A stretch of 64,000 nt of DNA, taken from NCBI RefSeq assembly GCF_014836885.1, contig NZ_JACSPY010000008.1, positions 95,694 to 159,693 of the forward strand. Reading direction: 5' to 3'. The stretch comes from Brevibacterium gallinarum (GTDB taxonomy: Bacteria; Actinomycetota; Actinomycetes; Actinomycetales; Brevibacteriaceae). Below are positions 26,954 through 34,985 of the stretch, in pieces; the first letter of the stretch is position 1; each line of letters starts with the position of its first letter. Made by a program: the position numbers and the translations under genes. The notes beneath the pieces were generated by a model. That model had not been told where the DNA came from. It saw only the letters and a program-made list of their open reading frames with translations, and searched no databases.

Positions 26954-29004
26954 TGTCGACCACTCCAGACTTTTCTGCGTCCCCGGCCGGCGGGAACGGT
27001 GTAGGACTCAAGATCGAAGATCCGCAGCGGGATCGACCGTTCGACGACGGAGCCGTCCTGGTAGGTGATCGCCGCGGAGATGGTGACTTCATCGACCTCC
27101 GAGGCCAGCGCCTCGATGATCGAGCCGTAGCGTTCGGCGATGACGGAGCGGCGGACCTTGCGGGTGCGGGTGATCTCATCATCATCGGGATCGAACTGCT
27201 TGTGCAGCAGCACGAACCGGCGGATCCGGATGGTTGCGGTGAGATCCTCGTTCGCCCGGGCGATCTCCTCGGCGATGAGCTCGTACACCTCGGGCTTGGA
27301 GGCCAGGTCGGTGTAGGTCGTGAACGACAGCTTCTGGTGCTCAGCCCATGCCGAGACCGTCGCCGGGTCGAGCGTGACGATCGCGCACATCGGATGCTCG
27401 GCGTCCACCGCCTCGGGATCGGTGACCCCGGTGCCGGCGAAGACGACGGACTCCTCGATGTAGGGGGAGAACTTCAGCTTGTTCTCGATGAAGGCATGGG
27501 AGTACATCGTGCCGTCGGCGGCGGTGACGACGTCCTTGAGGCGGTCGACGACGACGAGGTGGCCGGCCTCATCGAGGTAGCCGGCGTCACCGGTGTGCAG
27601 CCAGCCCTGCGGGGTGACAGTCTCAGCGGTGGCGGCGTCGTTGAGGTGGTAGCCGCGGAACACCGAGGACGAGCGCAGCATGATCTCCTGCTTGTCGCCG
27701 AACTGCAGTTCGGTGCCCGGCAGCGGTTCGCCGACCGAGGTGTAGGAGACCCCGTCGTCGCGGTGGACGACGGCGATGCCGCAGATCTCGGTCTGGCCGT
27801 AGATCTGCTTGAGGTTGACGCCGATGGCGTGGAAGAACTGGAACACGTCCGGGCCCAGCGGCGCGCCGCCGGTGTAGCAGCGTTTGATGCGGGTCAGCCC
27901 GAGCTGTTCGCGCACCGGCCGGGTCGCTACGGCATCGGCGATCGAGCCGATGAACCTGTCCCAGCCGCTCAGCCGCCTGCCGGAGGTGCGCTTGCTCGCC
28001 AGCCGGTCGGTGATGTCGTATCCCCAGCCGAAGATCGCACGCTTGATCGGGCCGGCCTCGTCGATGCGCACCTGCACCTCGGAGAGCATCGACTCCCAGA
28101 TCCGGGGCGGGGCGAACATCACGTCGGGGCCGATCTCGCGCAGGTCCGCTTTCTGGGTGGTGGCGTCTTCGGGGAACGAGATCGTCAGACCGCAGTACAG
28201 TCCGCAGGCCACTGCCAGCATCTGCTCGCCGATCCAGGCGAACGGCAGGATCGAGACGTACCGGTCCTTGGCGACGATCGGGTCGATGCTCGTGAGGTGC
28301 TCGGCCATCGACAGCAGGTTGGCGTGCGAGAGCTCGGCGAGCTTCGGCTTCGAGGTGGTGCCCGAGGTGGTGCAGATGACGGCGAGGTCGTCGGGGTGGC
28401 CGGCGGCGATCTGCTCATCGAGCCAGCCGGGATTCTCGGCAGCCCACGCGCGGCCGGCGTCTTCGACGTCGGTGAAGTCGAGCAGGATCTCGTCGGTGTA
28501 CTGCTCCAGGCCGTGCGGGTCGTAGAACACGATGTGCTCGAGTATGGAGTCGGCGCCGAGCTCGGCGTGCAGGCGCAGCAGCTTGTCGACCTGCTCCTGG
28601 TCCTCGGCGACGACGACGCGGGCGCCGGCGGTGTGCAGGATGTGGGTGAGCTCGCTGCCGAGTGAGGTCGGGTAGATGCCGACGACGCTGGCGCCGAGGG
28701 ACTGGCAGGCCAGTTCGGCGATGAGCCATTCGGGCCGGTTGTCGCCGAGCACGGCGACGATGTCACCGCGCGTCACGCCGAGGGTCACGAGCCCGTGGGC
28801 GAAGTCGCGGACGCGCTCGCGGTAGAGCGCCCAGCTCATCGGCTGCCAGATCCCGTAGCGCTTCTCCTGCATCGCCACCCGCTCGGGGTGGGCGGCGGCG
28901 AGCGCATCGAGGTACTGCGGCATCGTCTTGGTGATGCTGTGCGGCGGCCGGTCGGCGGTGAAGCCGGAGCGGTTGGCGGTGCCGGTCGGCGGTGCGGCGG
29001 TCAT
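26950..29004 (-). CDS. Long-chain-type acyl-CoA synthetase (AMP-forming)
   Basis: 684 residues. All core motifs are present: A3 loop ICTTSGTTSKPKLAELSHAN, the A5 region YGQTEICGI, A7 WLHTGDAGYLDEAGHL and A8 VVDRLKDVV. The A10 lysine region is shifted, ending in RTRKVRRSVIAERY. Large ACSL-type enzymes of this kind are often embedded in HAAT transporter clusters of actinobacteria and proteobacteria. It would trap the imported acid as a CoA thioester. It overlaps LivG upstream and LivH downstream by 4 nt each. Confidence 0.9.
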   Translation of the reverse strand: MTAAPPTGTANRSGFTADRPPHSITKTMPQYLDALAAAHPERVAMQEKRYGIWQPMSWALYRERVRDFAHGLVTLGVTRGDIVAVLGDNRPEWLIAELACQSLGASVVGIYPTSLGSELTHILHTAGARVVVAEDQEQVDKLLRLHAELGADSILEHIVFYDPHGLEQYTDEILLDFTDVEDAGRAWAAENPGWLDEQIAAGHPDDLAVICTTSGTTSKPKLAELSHANLLSMAEHLTSIDPIVAKDRYVSILPFAWIGEQMLAVACGLYCGLTISFPEDATTQKADLREIGPDVMFAPPRIWESMLSEVQVRIDEAGPIKRAIFGWGYDITDRLASKRTSGRRLSGWDRFIGSIADAVATRPVREQLGLTRIKRCYTGGAPLGPDVFQFFHAIGVNLKQIYGQTEICGIAVVHRDDGVSYTSVGEPLPGTELQFGDKQEIMLRSSSVFRGYHLNDAATAETVTPQGWLHTGDAGYLDEAGHLVVVDRLKDVVTAADGTMYSHAFIENKLKFSPYIEESVVFAGTGVTDPEAVDAEHPMCAIVTLDPATVSAWAEHQKLSFTTYTDLASKPEVYELIAEEIARANEDLTATIRIRRFVLLHKQFDPDDDEITRTRKVRRSVIAERYGSIIEALASEVDEVTISAAITYQDGSVVERSIPLRIFDLESYTVPAGRGRRKVWSGRQ

Positions 29005-29918
29005 CGGACTGCCTCCGTTCCCAGGTAGGCCTCGATGACCTGCGGATCGGCCATCACCTCGGCGGGGGTGCCGTCGGCGATGACGCGTCCGAAGTCGAGG
29101 ACGGTGACGCGGTTGGAGATATCCATGACGACGTTCATGTCGTGTTCGATGAGAACCATCGAGACGCCGGCGAGTTCGTGGACGTCGAGGATGTAGCGGG
29201 CCATGTCCTCCTTCTCCTCGGCGTTCATGCCGGCCATCGGCTCATCGAGCAACAGCAGCGCCGGCTGCAGCGCCAGCGCCCGGCCGAGCTCGACGCGCTT
29301 CTGGATGCCGTAGGCGAGCGTGCCGACCGGCTTCTTGCGGTAGGCCTGCAGCTGCAGCAGGTCGATGATCTCCTCGACGATCTCGCGGTGCTCGATCTCC
29401 TGGCGGCGCGCCGGGCCGAGCCACAGCATCGCCGAGAGCACGTTCTGGCGCATGTGGATGTGCCGGCCGAGCATCATGTTCTCCAGCACGGTCAGGTGCT
29501 CGAAGAGCTCGATGTTCTGGAAGCTGCGGGCGACGCCGAGGCGGGCGACCCGGTTCGGCGACAGGCGGGTGAGCGTCCGGCTGGCGTATTCGTGCGGGCT
29601 GGCGTCGGTTGCCAGGCGCTCGCGCTCCTCGGGTGAGTGCTCACCGAGGTGGCGGCCGGTCTCACCGACGACGTAGCGCAGCACGATCTCGCCCTCGGTC
29701 GGCTTGTACAGCCCGGAGACGCAGTTGAGCAGGGAGGACTTGCCCGCGCCGTTGGGGCCGATGACGGCATGGATGGTGCCGGAGGTGACGGCGAAGCTGA
29801 CGTCGGAGAGCGCGCGCACACCGCCGAAGCGCAGCGAGAGATCCGAGACCTGCAGCAGCGGCTGGCCCGGCGGCATCGTGCTCCCGTTGAGGGAGTGGCG
29901 GTAGGCGCGTGTTCGCAC
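29001..29918 (-). CDS. Branched-chain-type ABC transporter ATPase (LivG family)
   Basis: 305 residues from the GTG at 29918, which has an AAGGAG SD at 5-nt spacing; the open frame starts 25 codons earlier in promoter sequence. Walker A is IGPNGAGKSSLLN, and Walker B LLLLDEPMAGMNAEE with the LivG-specific C-terminus (VTVLDFGRVIADGTPAEV) follows. The usual LSGG signature region is unusually written as GTLAYGIQKRVELGRAL, which fits the LivG subgroup found with ACSL genes. It is first in the minus-strand operon and faces the IclR regulator. Confidence 0.9.
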   Translation of the reverse strand: MRTRAYRHSLNGSTMPPGQPLLQVSDLSLRFGGVRALSDVSFAVTSGTIHAVIGPNGAGKSSLLNCVSGLYKPTEGEIVLRYVVGETGRHLGEHSPEERERLATDASPHEYASRTLTRLSPNRVARLGVARSFQNIELFEHLTVLENMMLGRHIHMRQNVLSAMLWLGPARRQEIEHREIVEEIIDLLQLQAYRKKPVGTLAYGIQKRVELGRALALQPALLLLDEPMAGMNAEEKEDMARYILDVHELAGVSMVLIEHDMNVVMDISNRVTVLDFGRVIADGTPAEVMADPQVIEAYLGTEAVR

Positions 29919-29963
29919 GTGATCTCCTTGCGTCGTTGCGAAAGCGAGAGTGAGACAGACCGC

Positions 29964-29979
29964 TGTGATCGGCGTCACT
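29964..29979. promoter_or_regulatory. CRP/GlxR-like site upstream of the transporter operon
   Basis: TGTGATCGGCGTCACT matches TGTGA-N6-TCACA except at the last base. It lies 46-61 nt upstream of the LivG start. Carbon-status control of an acid-uptake operon is plausible. Confidence 0.45.
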
Positions 29980-29997
29980 GTTGAGATAGACAATAGG

Positions 29998-30043
29998 TTT
30001 TCAGTATGTGAAAATCAATACTCTCAAGAGAAAAACTTTTCAG
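29998..30043. promoter_or_regulatory. Probable IclR operator region (nested palindromes)
   Basis: TTTTCA-GTATG-TGAAAA (29998-30014) is a perfect 6-bp inverted repeat. The TGAAAA half is repeated in mirror as TTTTCA near 30036-30042, giving a second, wider palindrome. This AT-rich spot lies midway between livG and the IclR gene, where such regulators usually bind. Confidence 0.5.
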
Positions 30044-30137
30044 TCATCCGGTTCTGCATGTCACGTCGGCATGTGGCAAGCTGACACTCAGGCATGCGGT
30101 GACCGCCGGTGCCTCAGCTCAGGAAGGGGGGCCGCAC

Positions 30138-30923
30138 ATGGCCGGTGAGGGCAATGGCGATGGAGCCACTGGCAGCACCAGCGGCAACGGCTCAGCCCGT
30201 GGGGGACTCGGCACGATCCGCAATGCGGTCCGGCTGCTCGACCTGCTTGCCGAGGGCCCGCCGCTGCACCACCTGACGGATCTCGCCGCCCGCTCGGGCA
30301 TGTCGGTGCCCACCGTGCACCGGCTGCTGCGCTCACTCGTGCAGGCCGACTACGCCGTGCAGGACCCGGCGACCTCCCGCTACGGCCTCGGCCCGCAGCT
30401 CACCCGCCTGTCGAAGCACTACCTGGCGCGCAGCGCGATCCTCGCCGCGCTCGCCCCCTTCGTCGTCGCGCTGCGCAACCAGCTCGCCGCCACCATCAGC
30501 GTCTACGTGCTCGCCGGCCGCGAGGTCATGTGCATCGACCAGGTCGACGGCGATGACCGCGGGCCCTTCCGCCGCTCACCGCGCGCACTGCCGGCCCTCG
30601 ACACCGCCGCCGGGCGGGTGCTCGCCGCCCACGCCGCGCCCGAGGTGTGGGCTGAGGTGCTGTCCGCGGCCGCGCCTGAGACCGTGGAGCTGGCGCAGGC
30701 TTACCGTGATGAATGGGCGGCGTCGAACCACATCCACCTGCCGGCCGTCGTCGCCGACCACGTCGACGAGGTCGCCGTGCCGCTGCGCGACGCCGAGGGC
30801 ACCGTCGTCGCAGCCCTGGCCGCCGACGTGCCCACCGGCGCCGATGAGGCCCATGTGCGCACGGCGGCTGCTGCCCTGGAGCGCACCGCGGTCTCGTGCG
30901 GAAGGAGCATCGGCAATGGCTGA
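30138..30923 (+). CDS. IclR-family transcriptional regulator
   Basis: 261 residues from the ATG at 30138 (SD AGGAAGGGGGG). A 25-residue Gly/Ser-rich start precedes the winged helix (about 28-90, LTDLAARSGMSVPTVHRLLR) and the IclR effector domain (about 100-258). The protein is divergent from the acid-transport operon and is the likely local regulator. Its stop overlaps the start region of the acetyl-CoA-synthetase-like gene (ATG 30916, stop 30921-30923), so the two products are made together. Confidence 0.88.
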   Translation: MAGEGNGDGATGSTSGNGSARGGLGTIRNAVRLLDLLAEGPPLHHLTDLAARSGMSVPTVHRLLRSLVQADYAVQDPATSRYGLGPQLTRLSKHYLARSAILAALAPFVVALRNQLAATISVYVLAGREVMCIDQVDGDDRGPFRRSPRALPALDTAAGRVLAAHAAPEVWAEVLSAAAPETVELAQAYRDEWAASNHIHLPAVVADHVDEVAVPLRDAEGTVVAALAADVPTGADEAHVRTAAAALERTAVSCGRSIGNG

Positions 30924-32760
30924 GGCGCCTGCGACCTTCACCGGCATCGACCCCGCCGCGCTCACCGCCGACTGGCAGCCGGTCATCGACCTCCTCGACT
31001 GGACCGCGGATCCCACCGGTGTCTGGCAGCCCGGCCCCTACGGCGGGCAGTGGCTCCCCGGCGGCCGGATCGACCCGCTGCACAACCTCGTCACACGCCA
31101 TGCAGGCGCCAACGGCTCGAAGATCGCACTGCACTGGGAAGGCGAATCCGGTGAACGGCTCTCCTTCACCTACGCCGAACTCGCAGCAGAAGTCGCTGCC
31201 GTCGCCACCGCGTTGCGCGGCCTCGGGGTCACCGACGGCGACATCGTCGCCTTCCACACCGGCTGGCTGCCCGAAACCGTCTTCGCAGTGCTCGCCTGCA
31301 TCGACATCGGGGCCCGCTGGTCGATGCTGCCGATCTCCCTGCCGGCCGAGGCGCTGGCCACCCGGCTCGGTCAGCTGCAGCCGAGCCTGCTCATCACCCA
31401 GGACGGCGCCTGGCGCCACGGCACCGTCATCCCGCTCAAGGTCCGCGCCGATGACGCCCTCGCCTCAGCCGAGAGCGTCGAGCACACCATCGTCATCCGC
31501 CGCACCGGCCTCAACGTGCCCTGGTTCCACGGCGACCACTGGTTCGACGACCTCACCCACGCCGCCCGGCCGGCCGCCCGCCGTGCTGACACCACCACCG
31601 AGGCAGACGCGACCGGCCGGCCGATCGACGCGCACCTGTGTGCCGGCCACCTCGCCGCCCCCGGTGCGCCGAGCCTGACGACCTGGCATTCGCTGGCCGC
31701 CGTCTTCGCCACCGCGGCAGCCTTCCACGGTGCCGTGCGCACCGGCGGCACCTTCTGGTGCGCCGGCGACGTCTCCTGGGCGGTTTCGCAGTGGCACGGC
31801 CTCATCGGCCCGCTGCTGCACGGCGACACCATCGTCGTCTACGAAGGCACCCTCGACGTCCCCCACCACCAGCGGGCCTTCGAGATCATGAACCGCTACG
31901 ACGTTTCGACCTTCGTCACCACCCCGTCGGTCATGCGCACGATGCGCTCCTGGCACGACGACGTCACCGCTGCCGGCAGGGTCGCCGCCCTGTGCCGCGT
32001 CGTCACCGCCGGCGAACCGGTCGAACCCGAGCTGCGCCGCTGGATGCAGCGCGCGTTCGTCGAAAACGGCTGCGAGGTCGTCGACGGGTGGGGCCAGATC
32101 CTGCTCAGCGGCATCGTCTTCGTCCACGGCGGCAGCTGCCAGCTCGGACGCGGCGTCATCGCCGTCACCGATGCCGACGACCGGCCGGTCGAACCCGGCC
32201 ACACCGGCGAGCTCATCGTCACCGCTCCGCTGCCCGGCATGGTGAGCACCGCCTCGGGAGCGGGCGCCGAGGAGACGATCCGCGCGCCCTTCACCCGCCG
32301 CCCGAACCTCGGGTTCGCCAGCGGCGACCTCGTCCTCGTCGAACCCGACGGCGGCTTCACCTTCCAGGGTCGCATCGACCCGGCGGTCTCCGTGTCCGGC
32401 CAGCTCGTCTCGCTCACCGCCGTCGGCCAGCTGCTCGAAGACCACCCCTTCGTCGACGTCGCCCGGGCCGTCGCCGTGCACGACCCCGAACACGGCCGCA
32501 GTGTGTGGGCCGCCGTCGTCACCAGCGAACCCGCAAGCCGCCAGCTGGCCGTCGACCTCATGAGCTCCGTGCGCGAGATGCTCGGCGGACTCGCCCGCCC
32601 CCGGGCGATCGTCTTCGTCGACACCCTCGATGCCGACCTCGACCGGCAGCTGCTCGGCCGGGCGCTGGCCGGGCTCGTGCCCACCGGCGCCGAATGGGGG
32701 CAGCTGCGCTGGGCCGATGTCATCGCCTACTGCCGCCTGCAGGACCGCCGCTCTCGCTAG
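30916..32760 (+). CDS. Acetyl-CoA-synthetase-like protein with lost catalytic motifs (putative pseudoenzyme)
   Basis: 614 residues, aligning along the length of acetyl-CoA synthetase. Preserved are the N-terminal domain (NLVTRHAGANGSKIALHWEG), the core WCAGDVSWAVSQWHGLIGPL and the hinge GRIDPAVSVSG. The ATP-binding Gly/Ser/Thr loop is replaced by HLCAGHLAAPGAPS. The A5 motif (normally WWQTETGG) reads GWGQILLSGI. The C-terminal catalytic lysine region (normally PKTRSGKIMRR) reads DADLDRQLLGRAL. The gene is intact and has normal codon use, so this is divergence rather than decay. It starts 8 nt inside the IclR gene (GAAGGAG SD). Adenylation is unlikely; ligand sensing with IclR is possible. Confidence 0.8.
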   Translation: MAEAPATFTGIDPAALTADWQPVIDLLDWTADPTGVWQPGPYGGQWLPGGRIDPLHNLVTRHAGANGSKIALHWEGESGERLSFTYAELAAEVAAVATALRGLGVTDGDIVAFHTGWLPETVFAVLACIDIGARWSMLPISLPAEALATRLGQLQPSLLITQDGAWRHGTVIPLKVRADDALASAESVEHTIVIRRTGLNVPWFHGDHWFDDLTHAARPAARRADTTTEADATGRPIDAHLCAGHLAAPGAPSLTTWHSLAAVFATAAAFHGAVRTGGTFWCAGDVSWAVSQWHGLIGPLLHGDTIVVYEGTLDVPHHQRAFEIMNRYDVSTFVTTPSVMRTMRSWHDDVTAAGRVAALCRVVTAGEPVEPELRRWMQRAFVENGCEVVDGWGQILLSGIVFVHGGSCQLGRGVIAVTDADDRPVEPGHTGELIVTAPLPGMVSTASGAGAEETIRAPFTRRPNLGFASGDLVLVEPDGGFTFQGRIDPAVSVSGQLVSLTAVGQLLEDHPFVDVARAVAVHDPEHGRSVWAAVVTSEPASRQLAVDLMSSVREMLGGLARPRAIVFVDTLDADLDRQLLGRALAGLVPTGAEWGQLRWADVIAYCRLQDRRSR

Positions 32761-32762
32761 AC
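32757..32762 (+). promoter_or_regulatory. Candidate -10 box (TAGACT) for the SDR gene
   Basis: TAGACT overlaps the stop codon of the preceding gene and lies 46 nt before the SDR start. It suggests the dehydrogenase can be transcribed independently of the IclR unit. No -35 box is evident. Confidence 0.35.
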
Positions 32763-32808
32763 TTGTCACTGCCGACACGCACTCCACCCGAAAGGCGGAT
32801 GACACATC

Positions 32809-33570
32809 ATGGCAGGACTTCTCACAGGACGCACAGCACTCGTCACCGGAGGCACGCTCGGCATCGGCCGCGGCATCGCCGAGACACTCGCTGAGCACGG
32901 CGCCACCGTCGCCGTCACCGGTGTGACCGACGAGGAGGTCAGGAACGCACAGGCCGACGGACTCAGCGCCTACGTGCTCGACGTGCGCTCCCGCGACAAC
33001 TGCGAAGAGGTCATCGCCTCCTTCGTCGACGACCACGGCAGCCTCGACCTGCTGTCCTCCAACGCCGGGGTCTACCCGCAGGCCCGCATCGACGAGATGA
33101 CCGACGAGGACCTCGAATCGATCTTCGCGATCAACACCTTCGGCACCATCCACATCGTCCAGGCCGCCCTGCCGGCCCTGCGGAAGTCGGAAGCCGGGCG
33201 CATCGTCGTGACCTCGTCGATCACCGGCAACTACACCGGCTTCCCCGCCTGGTCGCACTACGGGGCGACGAAGGCCGCCCAGATGGGCTTCGTGCGCTCG
33301 GCTGCGATCGAACTGGCCAAGGACGGCATCACCGTCAACGCGGTGCTGCCGGGCAATGTGCTCACCCCGGGGCTTGAGGACATGGGCGAGGCCTATCTCA
33401 AGCAGATGGCCGCAGCTGTGCCTCTGGGTTACCTCGGCGAGCCCAGCGACATCGGCCACACCGTGGCCTTCCTCGGCTCCGACGGCGCGCGCTACATCAC
33501 CGGCCAGGGCATCGTCGTCGACGGCGGACAGATCCTGCCCGAAAGCCCCGAGGCCCTCGCCGAGGCCTGA
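32809..33570 (+). CDS. Short-chain dehydrogenase/reductase
   Basis: 253 residues, a classical SDR. The cofactor motif is TGGTLGIGRGIA, NAG is in LLSSNAGVYP, and the catalytic Ser and YxxxK are in VTSSITGNYTGF and HYGATKAAQ. The FabG-like C-terminus GQGIVVDGGQILPE is complete. The substrate, an alcohol or 3-oxoacyl compound, cannot be told from sequence. It lies 48 nt after the synthetase-like gene and has its own terminator. Confidence 0.9.
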   Translation: MAGLLTGRTALVTGGTLGIGRGIAETLAEHGATVAVTGVTDEEVRNAQADGLSAYVLDVRSRDNCEEVIASFVDDHGSLDLLSSNAGVYPQARIDEMTDEDLESIFAINTFGTIHIVQAALPALRKSEAGRIVVTSSITGNYTGFPAWSHYGATKAAQMGFVRSAAIELAKDGITVNAVLPGNVLTPGLEDMGEAYLKQMAAAVPLGYLGEPSDIGHTVAFLGSDGARYITGQGIVVDGGQILPESPEALAEA

Positions 33571-33612
33571 GCCCAGACCCAGCCGCCGGCCACCGGTGCC
33601 CACCACCTCGGG

Positions 33613-33641
33613 CGCGGCATCCCAGCAGACGGGATGCCGCG
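33613..33641 (+). terminator. Terminator after the SDR gene
   Basis: CGCGGCATCCC and GGGATGCCGCG form a perfect 11-bp stem with a 7-nt loop, 43 nt past the stop codon. Confidence 0.65.
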
Positions 33642-33737
33642 TCCGAACTGTATGCCCGCAGATGCGTGAGCGGTAATGTGACAAGTGCCCGCTGCGGCCA
33701 GACCCCGGCCGCGTCCCCATCAACTGAGGAGTGAACC

Positions 33738-34766
33738 ATGGGCACCATGAAAGCCGCCGTCGTCACCGAATTCGGCTCAGACCTCAACGTCAGCGATGCC
33801 ACCGACATCCCCACCCCCGGACCCCACGACGCACTCGTCAAGCTCATCTCCACCGGCGTGTGCCACACCGACCTCCACGCCGCCCACGGCGACTGGCCGA
33901 TCAAGCCGAGCCCGCCGTTCATCCCCGGCCACGAGGGCGTCGGCCGCGTCGAAGCCGTCGGCGATGAGGTCACGACCGTCAAGGTCGGCGACATCGTCGG
34001 CAACGCCTGGCTGTGGAGCGCCTGCGGTGACTGCGAGTTCTGCCGCACCGGCTGGGAGACGCTGTGCGAGAAGCAGCAGAACGGCGGCTACTCCGTCAAC
34101 GGCTCCTTCGGCGAGTACATGCTCGTCGACGCCCGCTACGCCGCCCACATCCCCGACGGCGCGGACCTCAACGAGATCGCACCCGTCCTGTGCGCCGGTG
34201 TGACCGTGTACAAGGGCCTGAAGATGACCGAGGTCAAGCCCGGCCAGTGGGTCACGATCTCCGGCATCGGCGGGCTCGGCCACATCGCCGTGCAGTACGC
34301 CGTGGCGATGGGCATGCGCGTGGTCGCCGTCGACATCGCCGATGACAAGCTCGCCCTGGCCAAGAAGCACGGCGCCGAGGTCGTCGTCAACGCGATGACC
34401 GGCGACCCGGCCGCCGAGGTCGTCGAGGCCACCGGCGGCACCCACGGCGTGCTCGTCACCGCCGTGCACCCCGACGCCTTCGGTCAGGCGATCGGGATGG
34501 CCCGCCGCGGCGGCACGATCGTGTTCAACGGACTGCCGCCCGGGGACTTCCCGGCGCCGATCTTCGACATCGTGCTCAAGGGCCTGACGATCCGCGGCTC
34601 GATCGTCGGCACCCGCCAGGACATGGCCGAAGCGCTCGACTTCTACGCCCGCGGCCACATCCACCCGACGTATCACGTGCGCCGGCTCGACGAGATCAAC
34701 CAGGTCTTCGACGAGATGGTCCACGGCAAGATCGACGGCCGCGTCGTCGTCGCCTTCGACGACTGA
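33738..34766 (+). CDS. Zinc-dependent alcohol dehydrogenase
   Basis: 342 residues, medium-chain dehydrogenase of the AdhA/AdhP type. The catalytic zinc ligands are in GVCHTDLH and the GHEGVG motif, and four structural-zinc cysteines are in CGDCEFCRTGWETLC. The cofactor motif is GIGGLGHIAVQYA. The enzyme would oxidise primary alcohols or reduce aldehydes with NAD. It has its own SD (CTGAGGAG) and is flanked by hairpins, so it is probably monocistronic. It may act with the neighbouring SDR. Confidence 0.92.
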   Translation: MGTMKAAVVTEFGSDLNVSDATDIPTPGPHDALVKLISTGVCHTDLHAAHGDWPIKPSPPFIPGHEGVGRVEAVGDEVTTVKVGDIVGNAWLWSACGDCEFCRTGWETLCEKQQNGGYSVNGSFGEYMLVDARYAAHIPDGADLNEIAPVLCAGVTVYKGLKMTEVKPGQWVTISGIGGLGHIAVQYAVAMGMRVVAVDIADDKLALAKKHGAEVVVNAMTGDPAAEVVEATGGTHGVLVTAVHPDAFGQAIGMARRGGTIVFNGLPPGDFPAPIFDIVLKGLTIRGSIVGTRQDMAEALDFYARGHIHPTYHVRRLDEINQVFDEMVHGKIDGRVVVAFDD

Positions 34767-34816
34767 GACCAGCCGCACCGGCCGGCACTGCGGTGCGGTC
34801 GGTGCGTGACCCGTTC

Positions 34817-34856
34817 CCGAGGCGGGCGTGCGGTGGACACCGTGCGCCCGCCTCGG
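34817..34856 (+). terminator. Terminator after the alcohol dehydrogenase gene
   Basis: CCGAGGCGGGCG (34817-34828) pairs perfectly with 34845-34856 across a 16-nt loop. The 5' arm overlaps a copy of the CGCCTCGGGnnCGG oligomer in reverse orientation (34811-34824). About 130 nt then remain before the SPFH gene, without other features. Confidence 0.6.
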
Positions 34857-34985
34857 TCGTGGAGGAGGGGGGAGACGATTCCGATGTGCGGGAACTGTTA
34901 CACGATCGTCGTCTCCGCGTGTGGGCGCCGGCGATAGGCTGGGAGTCACACCTCTCGCCCCCAACCCAACAGGACTGGAGCACTT

